From NCBI RefSeq assembly GCF_016616885.1, contig NZ_CP067102.1:5546501-5610500 (forward strand): a DNA stretch of 64,000 nucleotides, given 5' to 3'. Under the pieces are notes generated by a model. It worked only from the letters and a program-made list of their open reading frames with translations, did not search any database and had not been told where the DNA came from. A program made the position numbers and the translations under genes. The stretch comes from Bradyrhizobium diazoefficiens (lineage in GTDB: Bacteria > Pseudomonadota > Alphaproteobacteria > Rhizobiales > Xanthobacteraceae). The first letter of the stretch is position 1. Every line of letters starts with the position of its first letter. Below, in pieces: positions 7,722 through 18,179 of this stretch.

Positions 7722-9122
7722 TCAAGCACGATTGAGGTGGCGGTGCAGTCCGACGAAGGACGGCAGGCCGAGTTGCGTGAAGAAGGCGGCGCGATAGGCG
7801 TCGTTCATGTGGCTGGCCCCGGCATTCCACCAAGGGCCGCGGCCGTTGTAGGCCGACCGCCATGCCCGCTCCGGATCGAGCCCGCGTTGCATCAAACGCT
7901 TGAGGCGTGTCCGTGGCCGTTTCCACTGTCGCCAGAGAACACAGCGCAATTTGCGCCGCATCCAGCCGTCGAGCTCCTCGAACACCCCTTTGGCCTCCGC
8001 CAGCCGGAAGTATTGCAGCCAGCCGCGCAGGATGGGGGTCAGGGTCTTGACGGTCGATGCCAGTGTTCGTCCACGCCCTTGGCGCAGCGTCGTCCTCAGC
8101 TTGCTCCGCAACCGCTTCACGCTTTTGACCGCTACCCGGAGGCGCGGCTGCTTGTGAGCGGTCATGGTGTAGCCGAGGAAGGTCCGCACCCAGGGACGGT
8201 CAACCGCGCTCTTCGCTGCGTTGACCTTGAGCCTCAACCGCTCGGTCAGGAATCGCGTGATCGACGCCATCACCCGCTCGCCGGCCCGTCGCGTCCGAAC
8301 ATAGATGTTGCAGTCGTCGGCGTAGCGGCAGAAGGCATGGCCTCGTCGCTCGAGTTCCTTGTCCAGATCGTCGAGCAGGATGTTCGACAGCAAAGGTGAC
8401 AGAGGGCCGCCTTGCGGCGTGCCTTCGCTCCGTGCCGTCGTAATCCCGCCCGTCATCAGTCCAGCCCGCAGGTAGCGGCGGATCAACCGCAGCACCCGCT
8501 TGTCCGCAACCCGGCGCGCCACCCGTGCCATCAGCACGTCGTGGTTCACCCGGTCGAAGAACTTTTCCAAATCGAGGTCGACGACAAAGCGTCGACCCTC
8601 AGCCACATGCGCTCGCGCGGCAAGCACCGCGTCGTGCGCGCTGCGTCCCGGACGGAAGCCGTACGAGGCCTTGGAGAAGCCTGGATCGAACAGCGGCATC
8701 AGCACCTGATGCATCGCCTGCTGGATCAGCCGGTCTACTACCGTCGGGATGCCAAGTTGGCGCACCCCTCCGCCAGGCTTGGGGATTTCCACCCCGCGCA
8801 CCGGCTGCGGCCGGTAGCGGCCTTCCAGCAGTTCCTCTTTGATGCGCGGCCAATGCTCCTTCAGATACGGCTGCAATTGCTCCACGGTCATCCGATCGAT
8901 GCCTGCAGCGCCCTTGTTCGCCATTACCCGACGGTAGGCCGTCATCATGTTCGCTCGGCTGACGATCTCCTCCATCAGCCGCGCTTCCACCTCCGGAGGG
9001 GAAGGTTGCGGTCTCGCCGTGGCGATTGATGCACCCAGCCCCTGCTCTGGCGGCTTCCGGCCGCTACCCTCGGGGTGAGCACGACGCATCTCAGCGTCAT
9101 CGTCTGCATCTGTTGGCACCAT
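7722..9122 (-). CDS. ltrA: Group II intron reverse transcriptase/maturase
   Basis: A 466-residue intron-encoded protein. The RT domain spans about residues 50-320, with RT-3 SYGFRPGRSAHDA, RT-4 VDLDLEKFFDRVNHD, RT-4/5 GTPQGGPLSPLLSN (234-247) and the catalytic YADD at 267-270. The maturase X domain and thumb follow (FLGYTM, RGWLQYF, WRQWKRPRTR). There is no C-terminal HNH endonuclease domain, so mobility would use nascent DNA as primer. All motifs are intact and the frame is unbroken, so the element may be active. An ATG at 9089 is an alternative start. The gene lies inside the intron it splices. Confidence 0.95.
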   Translation of the reverse strand: MVPTDADDDAEMRRAHPEGSGRKPPEQGLGASIATARPQPSPPEVEARLMEEIVSRANMMTAYRRVMANKGAAGIDRMTVEQLQPYLKEHWPRIKEELLEGRYRPQPVRGVEIPKPGGGVRQLGIPTVVDRLIQQAMHQVLMPLFDPGFSKASYGFRPGRSAHDAVLAARAHVAEGRRFVVDLDLEKFFDRVNHDVLMARVARRVADKRVLRLIRRYLRAGLMTGGITTARSEGTPQGGPLSPLLSNILLDDLDKELERRGHAFCRYADDCNIYVRTRRAGERVMASITRFLTERLRLKVNAAKSAVDRPWVRTFLGYTMTAHKQPRLRVAVKSVKRLRSKLRTTLRQGRGRTLASTVKTLTPILRGWLQYFRLAEAKGVFEELDGWMRRKLRCVLWRQWKRPRTRLKRLMQRGLDPERAWRSAYNGRGPWWNAGASHMNDAYRAAFFTQLGLPSFVGLHRHLNRA

Positions 9123-9598
9123 CGACAGGCCGGCCTCCTCCGGTACTCGACGTTCGGCCCTTCGCCGGCTTGGTGCTGCCGGTTACTACGGCCTCTGCTG
9201 ACTTCTGCCGCCCCATCCCGACGCCTTGCGGCGCCGGTAGCACACCCGTTGCCGGGGGCAGGACGGCAGACCTCCCAGGGTCAGTCGCGTGACCTTCGTG
9301 CCATCTACCTGTCGCATCTACGGCCGCACCCTCCGAGTGATATCGGGCTTCGGGTATTTGGGCTCCCTCGCCCGGATGCGGACGCCTCTTATGCGCTTGC
9401 TGTTCGTCAGGCCGGCACTTTGCTTACAGCTTCCTTCAGACCCCGCCTCGCGACGACGCCCTTGCTGTTCGGCTAACGGTTCCTATCACCAAGGTCCGTA
9501 GAGGACTCACACCTCCAAGTCATCGACCGGACACCACTCCGGTCAAATCGCGCCACTCACGGCGCTCCGCGCCATGCCTGGCGCACCCAAACAAATGA

Positions 9599-9613
9599 CC
9601 TCTCCCCCGATGG
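9599..9613. terminator. Left half of a terminator hairpin split by an IS, including one TSD copy
   Basis: CCTCTCCCC here was once paired with GGGGAGAGG, now at 11101-11109, across a CGAT loop: a nine-base-pair stem. The last ten bases (CCCCCGATGG, 9604-9613) are the target duplication. The hairpin would have ended the peptide-binding-protein transcript from the minus strand. Confidence 0.7.
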
Positions 9614-10977
9614 CTAGCGTGAGCACACATCTTGGTCGAGGAAGTATCCTTCGGCAATGGCATTGAAGCGTGTGAGGCCGTGGGACATTGTAATTGGCCC
9701 TGTGGATCGCTCGCTTTCATAACCTGTCCATCCGCCGAGGCGAGCGATCGTCCAGGCGGCCCAGGCAAGGCTTTGGGGCGGATATGGGTTCTGCTGCTTG
9801 ATCGTGCGACCTTGGAGTTTGTCCTGGAGCGCTTCGAGGACTTCGATCTGTCTGTCGTCGAAGACGTGACTGGCGGGCTGGTCATGGTGGGGAGCGGCAC
9901 GTGCGAGCACGAGTTGCATGCTGGTCGTTGCGCCAATCAATGCGATGACGGCGAGTTTTTCCAGAGCCTCACCGTCTTCGGCGACGCTCTCTTCGATCTT
10001 CAGTCCCTGGCTCTTCACGGTCCGGAACAGCTGCTCGATGTGCCAGCGCTGCCGATACCAGCCTATGACAGTCAGCGCCTGTGCGGCGGTATCGACGGCA
10101 TGGGTGGTCAGCAAGCGCCAGTGGACCGGCGTTTCCTTGGCGGGCGGATCGCGCTCGATGACCTCGATGGCGGACAATTCGATCTCCTCCGGGGCATCCC
10201 GGTCGGAGCAGGATTGCGGGCGGCGGATTCGGACGCGCCCGAAGCGCACGGTCAGGCGGGCCTGCCGCGCCTGACGCTTTTTGCCAGGCCGCGCCGGCAG
10301 ATCAAGCGAGTAGCTGTGCCTTTCGGGCAGTTCCGCCATGGCTGCAAACAACGTCCCGCCATCGACCATCGCGCGGTCGCGGCAGGCGCGCGTCAGAAGC
10401 TCGGTGCGCCGGTCCGGCAGACGAGCCCATTTCTCGTAGATGTCGCCTTCGCGGTCATCGATCACCGTGACCCGGACGGCCTTGCCCAGCGCCGCCTTGG
10501 CGCGTTGAGGACCCTTGAGCCAGCGGTAGGACTCCTTTTCCTCGATCGGCTGCTTGCGATAATCCTTGCTCTTGGCCTTCAAGCGCCGCCAGACCTGGAC
10601 GTCAAGCAGACCGAGACAATGTCCATGCTCGGCGTCTACCGCCAGCATCGGATGCACGAACAACCCGACATCGCGGCCATTGCCGACGGTGCCAAGGCCG
10701 CGTTTGCGTTCGCGCTGGCTCTCATAATTGATTTCGCTGGTATCTTGGATCACCAGCACATGACGATCGGCGCTGGCCTCGGCTACCCGTGCTCTCTGAT
10801 GCAGCACCATCTTCGAGACTGTGACCCGATCGTTCAGCACAAACCGGCGGAATGCGACTTGCTCGGCACGCGTGTCGCCAAGTTGACGCAGGCAGATCGT
10901 CTGCCGATCCGACACGCGCTGCAACAGCCGCGCGCCGTTTTTTTAAGACGCGCGTCGCCAAAATGCCCAAGATTCAT
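9614..10977 (-). CDS. IS4-family (Tn5-like) DDE transposase, needs a -1 frameshift at an A7 run
   Basis: The main reading frame (9614 to about 10939) encodes most of a Tn5-type transposase. Asp is in VIQDTSEINY, a second Asp in VIDDREGDIYEKW, and the Y-(2)-R-(3)-E-(6)-K signature is in WYRQRWHIEQLFRTVKSQG. The family's usual N-terminus, MNLGHFGDARLKK, lies in a different frame starting at ATG 10977. The two frames join at a run of seven A residues on the coding strand (10939-10945); reading LKKNGARLLQRV needs a slip of -1 or one extra A. Either this is programmed slippage or the copy is inactivated. No good start exists within the main frame except TTG at 10924. Confidence 0.8.
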
Positions 10978-11092
10978 CTCCGCCACCGCCTTCTCGTGAG
11001 AATCGCGACAGCAGATAAAGAATCACATCGGATTCCCTCCGCTCAAGTCCCAAATGCTTGATAAATCGCGGAAAGATGTGTGCTCACGCTAG
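9614..11092 (-). mobile_element. IS4-family insertion sequence, 1479 bp
   Basis: Perfect 20-base inverted repeats end the element: CTAGCGTGAGCACACATCTT at 9614-9633 and its complement at 11073-11092. A ten-base direct duplication CCCCCGATGG flanks it at 9604-9613 and 11093-11102. It carries one DDE transposase read from the minus strand, whose stop codon lies within the left terminal repeat. Intact ends and identical duplications suggest a recent insertion. Confidence 0.92.
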
Positions 11093-11109
11093 CCCCCGAT
11101 GGGGAGAGG
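11093..11109. terminator. Right half of the split terminator hairpin, including second TSD copy
   Basis: Holds the second CCCCCGATGG copy (11093-11102) followed by GGAGAGG. Before the IS inserted, this joined directly to 9599-9613. The stop of the peptide-binding protein is 40 bases away, consistent with its terminator. Confidence 0.7.
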
Positions 11110-11148
11110 CCCAATTCGAGATGTCAGATTTGACTTAGGCGACTGGGT

Positions 11149-12642
11149 CTATTCCCAGGACCAGGCCGAGAAATCGTTCTCGAACTGCGGGACTTCCTTC
11201 CAGACGCCCTTCAGCTTCTTGTTGATGACCGTGAGCCATTGCGGCTGGAACAGGAAGCCGGCCACCGCGTCAGTCGCAAGCATGCGCTGGGCATCGCCGA
11301 GCAGCTTGGCGCGACCGGCCTCGTCCGGCGTCGACACGATCTGTTTGTAGAGCGCGTTGAACGACTCGTTGTTGTAGCCGAGGTAGAAGTCGGGCTCGGT
11401 CAGCTTGACGAGATCGAACGGCTCGACATGCGAGACGATGGTGAGGTCGTAATTGTGCGGCCCGTTGGGGGCGAAGGCCTGCGACAGCCACTGCGCCCAC
11501 TCGACGTTCTCGATCTTGGCGTTGATGCCGACCTTGGCGAGCTGGGCTGCGAGGATCTCGCCGCCCTGCCGCGCGTAGGGCGGCGGTGGCAGCTTCAGGC
11601 TGAGCTCGAGCGGCGTGGTGACGCCGGCCTCGCTGAGCAGCTTCTTCGCCTTCTCGGGGTCGTAAGGATTGACGGCGGTGGTGTCGACATAGCCGAGCGA
11701 ACCCGGCGTGTAGAAGCTGCCGATCGGCGTGCCGAAACCTTCGACCGCGCCGTCGATCATCGCCTTGCGATCGATGGCGGCGAGGATCGCGCGGCGCACC
11801 CGCACGTCGTCGAGCGGCTTCTTCTTCTCGTTGATGGCGACGATGGTCTTGGCCTTGGAGCCACCGACCAGCACGGTGAAGCGCGGATCGCTCTTGAATT
11901 GGGCGACACCGCGAGTGGTGACGCGCGGGAACGCGTCGACGTCACCGGACAGCAGAGCCGCGATCTGCGCGGCGGGATCGCCGATGAAGCGGATCGTCAC
12001 CTTGGACAGCTTGATCGCGGAGGCGTTGCGATAGTCGGCCCATTTGTTCAGCGTGAGCGAAGAGCCCTTGACCCAGGCCCCGAGCTGGTACGGCCCGGTG
12101 CCGACCGGCTGCGTCACGTTGGTCGCAGCACTCTTCGGCTCGACGATCGAGCCGCTCGCCTGCCCGAGCAGGAACGGCAGGTTCGGCTCGGGATATTTCA
12201 GCGTGAGCACGATCGTGGCGGCGTCGGTCGCATCGACCTTCTCGAAAGCCTGGAACAGGCTCTTGTCCTTGTTGGTGCTGTTCGCAGCCGCGTTGCGCTC
12301 GAACGAGAATTTGACGGCGGCGGAATCGAAGGCTTCGCCGTTCTGGAATTTGACGCCCTTGCGCAGCTTGAACGTATAGGTTTTCAGGTCGGGCGACGCG
12401 GTCCAGCTCTCGGCGAGCAGCGGCGCAACCGAGCCGTCCTCGTTGATCTTGGTCAGGGTCTCATAGATGTTGTAGAGCGTGACCTCGGCGATCGCCGCAG
12501 CGGCGGCGTTGGTGGGATCGAGCCCCGGCGGCTCCAGCGTCATGCCCATGACGACGCTGTCCTTCTTGCTCTGTGCCAGCACCGGCAGCGGCGCCGCGGC
12601 CAATGCTGCGGCAAAAGCGACGATCGTTAGCTTCTTCAACAT
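11149..12642 (-). CDS. ABC transporter substrate-binding protein, peptide/nickel class (SBP family 5)
   Basis: A 497-residue periplasmic receptor. The signal peptide MLKKLTIVAFAAALAAAPLP ends near LAQ-S. The mature protein has SBP-5 blocks EPPGLDPTNAAAAAIAE and LAESWTASPDLKTYTFKLRKGVKFQNGE, followed by the two-lobed body ending in the FQPQWLTVINKKLKGV region. This is the last gene in transcription order of an amidase-dppBCDF cluster, so it delivers ligand to the DppBCDF-type importer. Ligand could be oligopeptides or other amides; the upstream amidase hints at an amide substrate. Its terminator has been disrupted by an IS. Confidence 0.9.
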   Translation of the reverse strand: MLKKLTIVAFAAALAAAPLPVLAQSKKDSVVMGMTLEPPGLDPTNAAAAAIAEVTLYNIYETLTKINEDGSVAPLLAESWTASPDLKTYTFKLRKGVKFQNGEAFDSAAVKFSFERNAAANSTNKDKSLFQAFEKVDATDAATIVLTLKYPEPNLPFLLGQASGSIVEPKSAATNVTQPVGTGPYQLGAWVKGSSLTLNKWADYRNASAIKLSKVTIRFIGDPAAQIAALLSGDVDAFPRVTTRGVAQFKSDPRFTVLVGGSKAKTIVAINEKKKPLDDVRVRRAILAAIDRKAMIDGAVEGFGTPIGSFYTPGSLGYVDTTAVNPYDPEKAKKLLSEAGVTTPLELSLKLPPPPYARQGGEILAAQLAKVGINAKIENVEWAQWLSQAFAPNGPHNYDLTIVSHVEPFDLVKLTEPDFYLGYNNESFNALYKQIVSTPDEAGRAKLLGDAQRMLATDAVAGFLFQPQWLTVINKKLKGVWKEVPQFENDFSAWSWE

Positions 12643-12701
12643 GCCCTAACTCCCCGGCCTTCTTCTGTCGTCTTGAGGCTACGCCAATCCCGTAGCCGAC
12701 A

Positions 12702-13708
<1,007 letters not shown>

Positions 13709-13712
<4 letters not shown>

Positions 13713-14722
13713 GCGGACAGCGCTCCGACGCGTTCGGCCATCGAGACGTCCGTCCTGATGCAGCGCACGCCATGGCCAGGCCCGACATCCACCATCGGTG
13801 GCAACGCGGCGCGGCACTGGTCGATCACGAGCGGACATCGATTTGAGAAGGTACAGCCGGAAGGCAGATCGACGAGCTCTGGCACCGTGCCCGCGATCGT
13901 CGTCAGCCGCGTCCCCTTGCGCGCGCCGAGTTTGGGGCGGGCGCGGAACAGGCCCTGCGTGTAGGGGTGACCCATCCGGCGGAACACTTCGTCGGTCGGT
14001 CCGCTCTCGACGACGGTGCCGCCATACATCACCATCATCCGCTGCACGTTCTCGGCGATGACGCCGAGATCGTGCGAGATCAGGATCATCGACATGCCGC
14101 GCTCCTCGACGAGGTCGGCGATGAGGTCGAGGATCTGGCCCTGGATGGTGACGTCGAGTGCGGTGGTGGGCTCGTCCGCGATCAGGAGATCAGGCTCGCA
14201 GGCGAGCGCCATCGCGATGGTGACGCGCTGGCGCTGGCCGCCGGAGAATTGATGCGGATAGGCATCGATGCGCTTTGCAGGATCGGGCAGCCCGACCCGG
14301 TCGAGCAAGGCGATTGCCTCTCTGCGTGCCTGCGACGCCGAATATTTCTGGTGACGCCGCAGCGGTTCGGCGACCTGATGGCCGATCGTGTGCATCGGGT
14401 TGAGCGCCGTCATCGGCTCCTGGAAGATCATGCTGATGCGGTTGCCGCGCAAGCCGCAATAATCCGCATCCGGAAGCCGCGTGAGCTCGTTGCCATCAAG
14501 CTTGATGCTGCCGCTGACGACCGCGCTGTCCGGCAGCAATCCCATCAGCGACAGCGCCGTGACCGACTTGCCGCAGCCGGACTCGCCGACGAGCCCGAGC
14601 GTCTCGCCACGCTTCAGCGCAAAACTGACGCCGCGCACGGCCTGCGCCGGGCCACGGCTGGTGTTGAGGCGTACGCCGAGATTCTCGACGGCGATCAACG
14701 TTGCGGGATCAGCCATGGTCAT
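13709..14722 (-). CDS. Oligopeptide ABC transporter ATP-binding protein (DppD/OppD type)
   Basis: A 337-residue ATPase subunit. Walker A GESGCGKS is near residues 47-54, signature [15 protein letters not shown], Walker B LLIADEPTTALDVT and H-loop LISHDLGVI. The C-terminal extension includes CTFSNRCPLVIDQC, the same cysteine pattern as its partner. The ATG at 14722 overlaps the permease stop. A second ATG at 14716 has better spacing to GGGAG and may be the true start. It forms a heterodimer with the DppF-type ATPase encoded next. Confidence 0.92.
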
Positions 14723-15600
14723 CGCTCCCGCGCCAGTCTGGGATCGAGCAGGTCGCGCAGGCCGTCGCCGAGCAGATTGAGGCCGAGCACGGCGATCGCG
14801 ATCGCAGCACCCGGATAGACCGCGAGCATCGGCGACTGGAACAGCATGGTCTGCGCATCGTTCAGCATGCGGCCCCAGGACGGCTGCGGCGGCTGCGTGC
14901 CGAGGCCGAGATAGGACAGCGCGGCCTCGGCAAGAATGGCGAGCGCAAACTGGATGGTCGCCTGCACGATCAGGATCGACAGGATGTTCGGCAGCACGTG
15001 CTCGATGGTGATACGAAAGGCGCCCTTGCCTGAGGCGCGCGCCGCCAGCACGAATTCGCGCGCCCAGATCGCGTTGGCCGAGCCGCGCGTCAACCGGATC
15101 AGGGTCGGGATCTGGAAGATGCCGATCGCTATGATCGAGGTCAGCATGCCCGGGCCTGCGACCGCGGCGAGCATGATTGCCGAGAGCACGGCCGGAAAGG
15201 CGAAGGTGAAGTCGGAGAAGCGCATGATGATCTCTTCGGTCCAGCCTCGCTTGGCCGATGCGATCAGGCCGAGGCAGACGCCGAAGGCGAGACCGATGCT
15301 GACCGCGATGATGCCGACCAGGATGGTCGAGCGGGCGCCGGCGAGCAGCAGCGAGACAATGTCGCGGCCAAAGGTATCGGTGCCGAGCCAGTGCGCCGCC
15401 GACGGCGGTCGGAGTTTCGAGGCGATGTCGATCTCGTAAGGGGACCACGGCGTCCACACCAGCGAGAGCACCGCCGAGACGACCACCATTAGGCTGAGCA
15501 CGCCGCCCAGCACGAAGCTGCGATGGCGCAGCGCGCGGCGCCAGAACGTCCTGGCCGACAGTGGACGCGTTGCGACCGGCGCGTCAACCGAACTGGTCAT
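14719..15600 (-). CDS. Oligopeptide ABC transporter permease (DppC type)
   Basis: A 293-residue inner-membrane subunit with an N-terminal helix (FVLGGVLSLMVVVSAVLS), a periplasmic segment with HWLGTDTFGRDIVSLLLAGAR (a DppC/OppC signature), and five further helices. The EAA loop for ATPase contact is near EFVLAARASGKGAFRITIEHVLPN. The start is ATG 15600; a GTG at 15612 overlapping the upstream stop would add SAP residues and is equally possible. It pairs with the DppB-type permease. Confidence 0.9.
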   Translation of the reverse strand: MTSSVDAPVATRPLSARTFWRRALRHRSFVLGGVLSLMVVVSAVLSLVWTPWSPYEIDIASKLRPPSAAHWLGTDTFGRDIVSLLLAGARSTILVGIIAVSIGLAFGVCLGLIASAKRGWTEEIIMRFSDFTFAFPAVLSAIMLAAVAGPGMLTSIIAIGIFQIPTLIRLTRGSANAIWAREFVLAARASGKGAFRITIEHVLPNILSILIVQATIQFALAILAEAALSYLGLGTQPPQPSWGRMLNDAQTMLFQSPMLAVYPGAAIAIAVLGLNLLGDGLRDLLDPRLARER

Positions 15601-15608
15601 GGGCGCGC

Positions 15609-16559
15609 TCACAGGTCGTGAACCTTGATGCGGGGATCGATGAAGGCATAGAGCACGTCGACCACGAAATTGACGATGACGACCATGGCCGCGAGCAGCA
15701 TCACGCAATTGCGCACCACGATCAGGTCGCGGTTGGCAATCGACTGGAAGATCAGGCGGCCGAGGCCGGGCAGGTAGAACACGTTCTCGATCACGATGGT
15801 GCCTGCGAGCAGATTGGCGAATTGCAGACCCATCACCGTCATCACGGGAATCATAGCGTTGCGCAGCACATGGCTCCACAGCACCTCGCGCTTGCCGAGG
15901 CCCTTTGCCCGCGCGGTGCGGACGAAATCTTCGCGCAACACCTCGAGCACGGCCGAGCGCGTGACGCGGGCGAGGATCGCGGCCTGCACCACCGCAAGCG
16001 AGATCGACGGCAGCAGCAGCGATTTGACGCCGGGCCAGATGCCGTCCTCCCAGCCGGCGAAGCCGCCCGCGGAGAGCCATTGCAGCCGCACGGCAAACAG
16101 CAGCACCAGGAGAATGGCGAACCAGAAATTCGGCAGCGCGATGCCAATCTGGGTCAGCGACATCACGCCGACATCGCCGAGCTTGTTGTGGTTGGCGGCG
16201 GTGTAGATGCCGGCCGAGAGCGCCAGCACCACCGTGATCAGCATCGACATGATCGCAAGCGGAATGGTCAGCACCATTCGCTCCGCGATCAGACCGCCGA
16301 CCGGGGTGCCATAGACATAGGAGTTGCCGAGATCACCGACGACAAAGCCCTTGATCCATTGCAGGTACCGCACCGCCAGCGGCTGATCGAGCCCAAGCTT
16401 GACGGTGAGCGCGCGCACCGCATCGGCAGAGGCGTCGGCGCCCATCAGCATCTGCGCGGCATTGCCCGGCAGCGCGTCCAGCACCAGGAAAATGATCACG
16501 GATGCGCCGACCAGCGTCGCCAGCAAAGTCAGGACACGTCGGAGGACAAATACGCTCAT
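15609..16559 (-). CDS. Oligopeptide ABC transporter permease (DppB type)
   Basis: A 316-residue permease with six predicted helices. The N-terminal helix is VLRRVLTLLATLVGASVIIF, then the DppB-typical periplasmic domain (LGLDQPLAVRYLQWIKGFVVGDLG). The EAA loop is in REDFVRTARAKGLGKREVLWSHVLRNAMIP. It ends with YAFIDPRIKVHDL, as family members do. It is the first transporter gene after the amidase and is followed without a gap by dppC, dppD, dppF and the binding protein. Confidence 0.92.
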   Translation of the reverse strand: MSVFVLRRVLTLLATLVGASVIIFLVLDALPGNAAQMLMGADASADAVRALTVKLGLDQPLAVRYLQWIKGFVVGDLGNSYVYGTPVGGLIAERMVLTIPLAIMSMLITVVLALSAGIYTAANHNKLGDVGVMSLTQIGIALPNFWFAILLVLLFAVRLQWLSAGGFAGWEDGIWPGVKSLLLPSISLAVVQAAILARVTRSAVLEVLREDFVRTARAKGLGKREVLWSHVLRNAMIPVMTVMGLQFANLLAGTIVIENVFYLPGLGRLIFQSIANRDLIVVRNCVMLLAAMVVIVNFVVDVLYAFIDPRIKVHDL

Positions 16560-16643
16560 GCGCGGTCGGATTCAGGGCCCATCAGCGGCACGATCAACAT
16601 GTCCGGACGCCCGACGCAAGCCCCTTGCCGCATGTGCCCCATC

Positions 16644-18065
16644 TCAGCCTGGCCGGCGGGCGAGAAGATCGTGCGAGGCCTCGAACAGCGCGCTGACGCG
16701 CAGCAATTCCGCGTCGGCCCGGAAGCGGCCGACGAGCTGGAGCCCGATCGGCAGCCCGTCGCGACCAAAACCGCAGGGCAGACTGATCGCGGGGTGGCCG
16801 GTCATGTTGAACGGCATGGTCCAGGGGAACCAGTGCGGCCGGACGCTGTCGAAATGCGCCCCGTCGATCTCGATGGTGCCGAACAGGTCCTGGTCGATTG
16901 GCAGCGCGGTGCGGGTGATGGTCGGCATCGCCAGAAGGTGCCCGTTCGCAAGCAGGGATTGCACGCGACGGAACAACGCCGTGCGCGCGAACATCGCGTC
17001 TTGATAGTCAACGCCGCTGACATTGGTTGCCAGCGCGATCTGCTTGACGAAAGCCTCGCTGAGGACATCACGATGCTCCGCCACCAGCTTCGAAAAGCGC
17101 GAGCGCCAGACGGTATGGTTGATGGCGCGCCAGATCGGCTCAACGTCGTAGCCCTCGCCAGAGAATTCCTCGAGCTCGGCACCCAGGCGCGCGAGCCGGT
17201 CGAGGCTCGCCTTGAAGGCCGTGGCGACATCCGATGACACCGGGCGTCCCGGCGGCGAGGCGCAGAACAGAATCTTCTGCCCGCGCAGATCGCCGCGCGG
17301 AGCGGCGGTGCCGATGAAATCGGGCACGGGCACGCCGATTGACCAGGGATCGCAAGCATCCTCACCGGCCATCGCCTGCATCATCAGCGCGGTGTCCGCG
17401 ACCGTGCGCGTGGTCGGCGTGACATAGGTCTGGTTGCCGAACGCATCCAGCGCCTGGCTGTGCGCGATCACGCCATTGCTCTGCTTCAAGCCAACGACGC
17501 CGTTGCAGGCGGCCGGAATCCGCGTCGAGCCGCCGCCATCGGTGGCAATCGCCAGCGGCGCGATGCCGCTCGCCACCGCGACGGCGGCGCCTCCGCTTGA
17601 GCCGCCGGACGAACGCTCTACACTCCACGCATTGCGGGTGCGGCCGAACAGCGGCGAGTCGGTCAGGCATTTGCTGCCGAATTCCGGTGTCGTGGTCTTG
17701 CCGATCAGGATCGCGCCTTCCGCGCGCAGCTTTGCCACCGCGACGGCATCCTCGGTGGGGACGTTGTCCTTGTAGGGAACGGCGCCGAAGGTGGTCTTCA
17801 CGCCCTTCGTGTTGACGATGTCCTTGACGGTGACGGGAAGCCCATGCAGCAGGCCGAGCGGCTCACCAACCATCACCTTGCGCTCGGCTTCGCGCGCCGC
17901 TGCCATCGCCTCGTCGCCACAGAGGGTGATGAAGCAGTTCAACGCCGGCTGGAGCGCCTCGGCGCGCGCGAGCGCGGCGCTGACGATTTCGACCGGCGAC
18001 ACCTTCTTGCTGGTGATACGTTCGCGCAGCTCGGTGGCGGAGAGAAAACAGAGATCGTTGCTCAT
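16644..18065 (-). CDS. Amidase of the amidase-signature family
   Basis: A 473-residue hydrolase of C-N amide bonds. The Ser-cisSer-Lys triad is visible as Lys81 (PVTVKDI), Ser156 in SSGGSSGG, and nucleophile Ser180 in TDGGGSTRIPAA; the 24-residue spacing between the two serines is the family norm. Most relatives have GSDTGGS(I/T)R at the nucleophile; here it is ATDGGGSTR, a conservative change. No signal peptide is present, so it acts in the cytoplasm. It lies 84 bases upstream of a peptide-type ABC importer on the same strand, so it probably cleaves an imported amide. Gene names such as gatA do not fit, as gatB/gatC are not nearby. Confidence 0.88.
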   Translation of the reverse strand: MSNDLCFLSATELRERITSKKVSPVEIVSAALARAEALQPALNCFITLCGDEAMAAAREAERKVMVGEPLGLLHGLPVTVKDIVNTKGVKTTFGAVPYKDNVPTEDAVAVAKLRAEGAILIGKTTTPEFGSKCLTDSPLFGRTRNAWSVERSSGGSSGGAAVAVASGIAPLAIATDGGGSTRIPAACNGVVGLKQSNGVIAHSQALDAFGNQTYVTPTTRTVADTALMMQAMAGEDACDPWSIGVPVPDFIGTAAPRGDLRGQKILFCASPPGRPVSSDVATAFKASLDRLARLGAELEEFSGEGYDVEPIWRAINHTVWRSRFSKLVAEHRDVLSEAFVKQIALATNVSGVDYQDAMFARTALFRRVQSLLANGHLLAMPTITRTALPIDQDLFGTIEIDGAHFDSVRPHWFPWTMPFNMTGHPAISLPCGFGRDGLPIGLQLVGRFRADAELLRVSALFEASHDLLARRPG

Positions 18066-18179
18066 CAGGACAGGCTCGCGTCAGGACGCGCGGACCTTGC
18101 CAGCGCGGAGTTGACCTGTCCATTTCGGCCGACGCATGGCGACAATCCGCCGGGACATCGCGAGGCCCCTGACGCAGGG

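Larger units (their letters stand above)
7649..9586 (-). mobile_element. Group II intron, complete, with encoded reverse transcriptase
   Basis: On the minus strand the element begins at 9586 with GTGCGCC, the group II 5' consensus, and ends at 7649 with CTACCCGAT. Ribozyme domain I sequence occupies 9586-9123 and includes GACTTGGAGGTGTGAGTCC and the GTTAGCCGAACAGCAAGG block typical of these introns. The maturase gene fills domain IV. A 34-nt domain V with a CGC triad (7687-7720) and a domain VI hairpin follow. It sits just after a terminator hairpin, with 12 bases (plus-strand 9587-9598) between stem and splice site. Terminator targeting, the CGC triad and the lack of an endonuclease domain all suggest bacterial class C, which is an inference. 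Confidence 0.9.

Noticed and set aside
7722..9122. Reading the reverse transcriptase as a retron or diversity-generating element
   Set aside because: The maturase X domain, flanking domain V and the GTGCG 5' end identify a group II intron; no msr/msd or template repeat is present.
9632..10999. Long plus-strand frame opposite the IS4 transposase
   Set aside because: It is antisense to a clearly recognisable transposase and its product has no recognisable family; high GC creates such shadows.
15561..17237. 558-codon plus-strand frame opposite dppB and the amidase
   Set aside because: His/Gln/Arg-rich composition typical of an antisense shadow, while dppB and the amidase on the other strand have full motifs.
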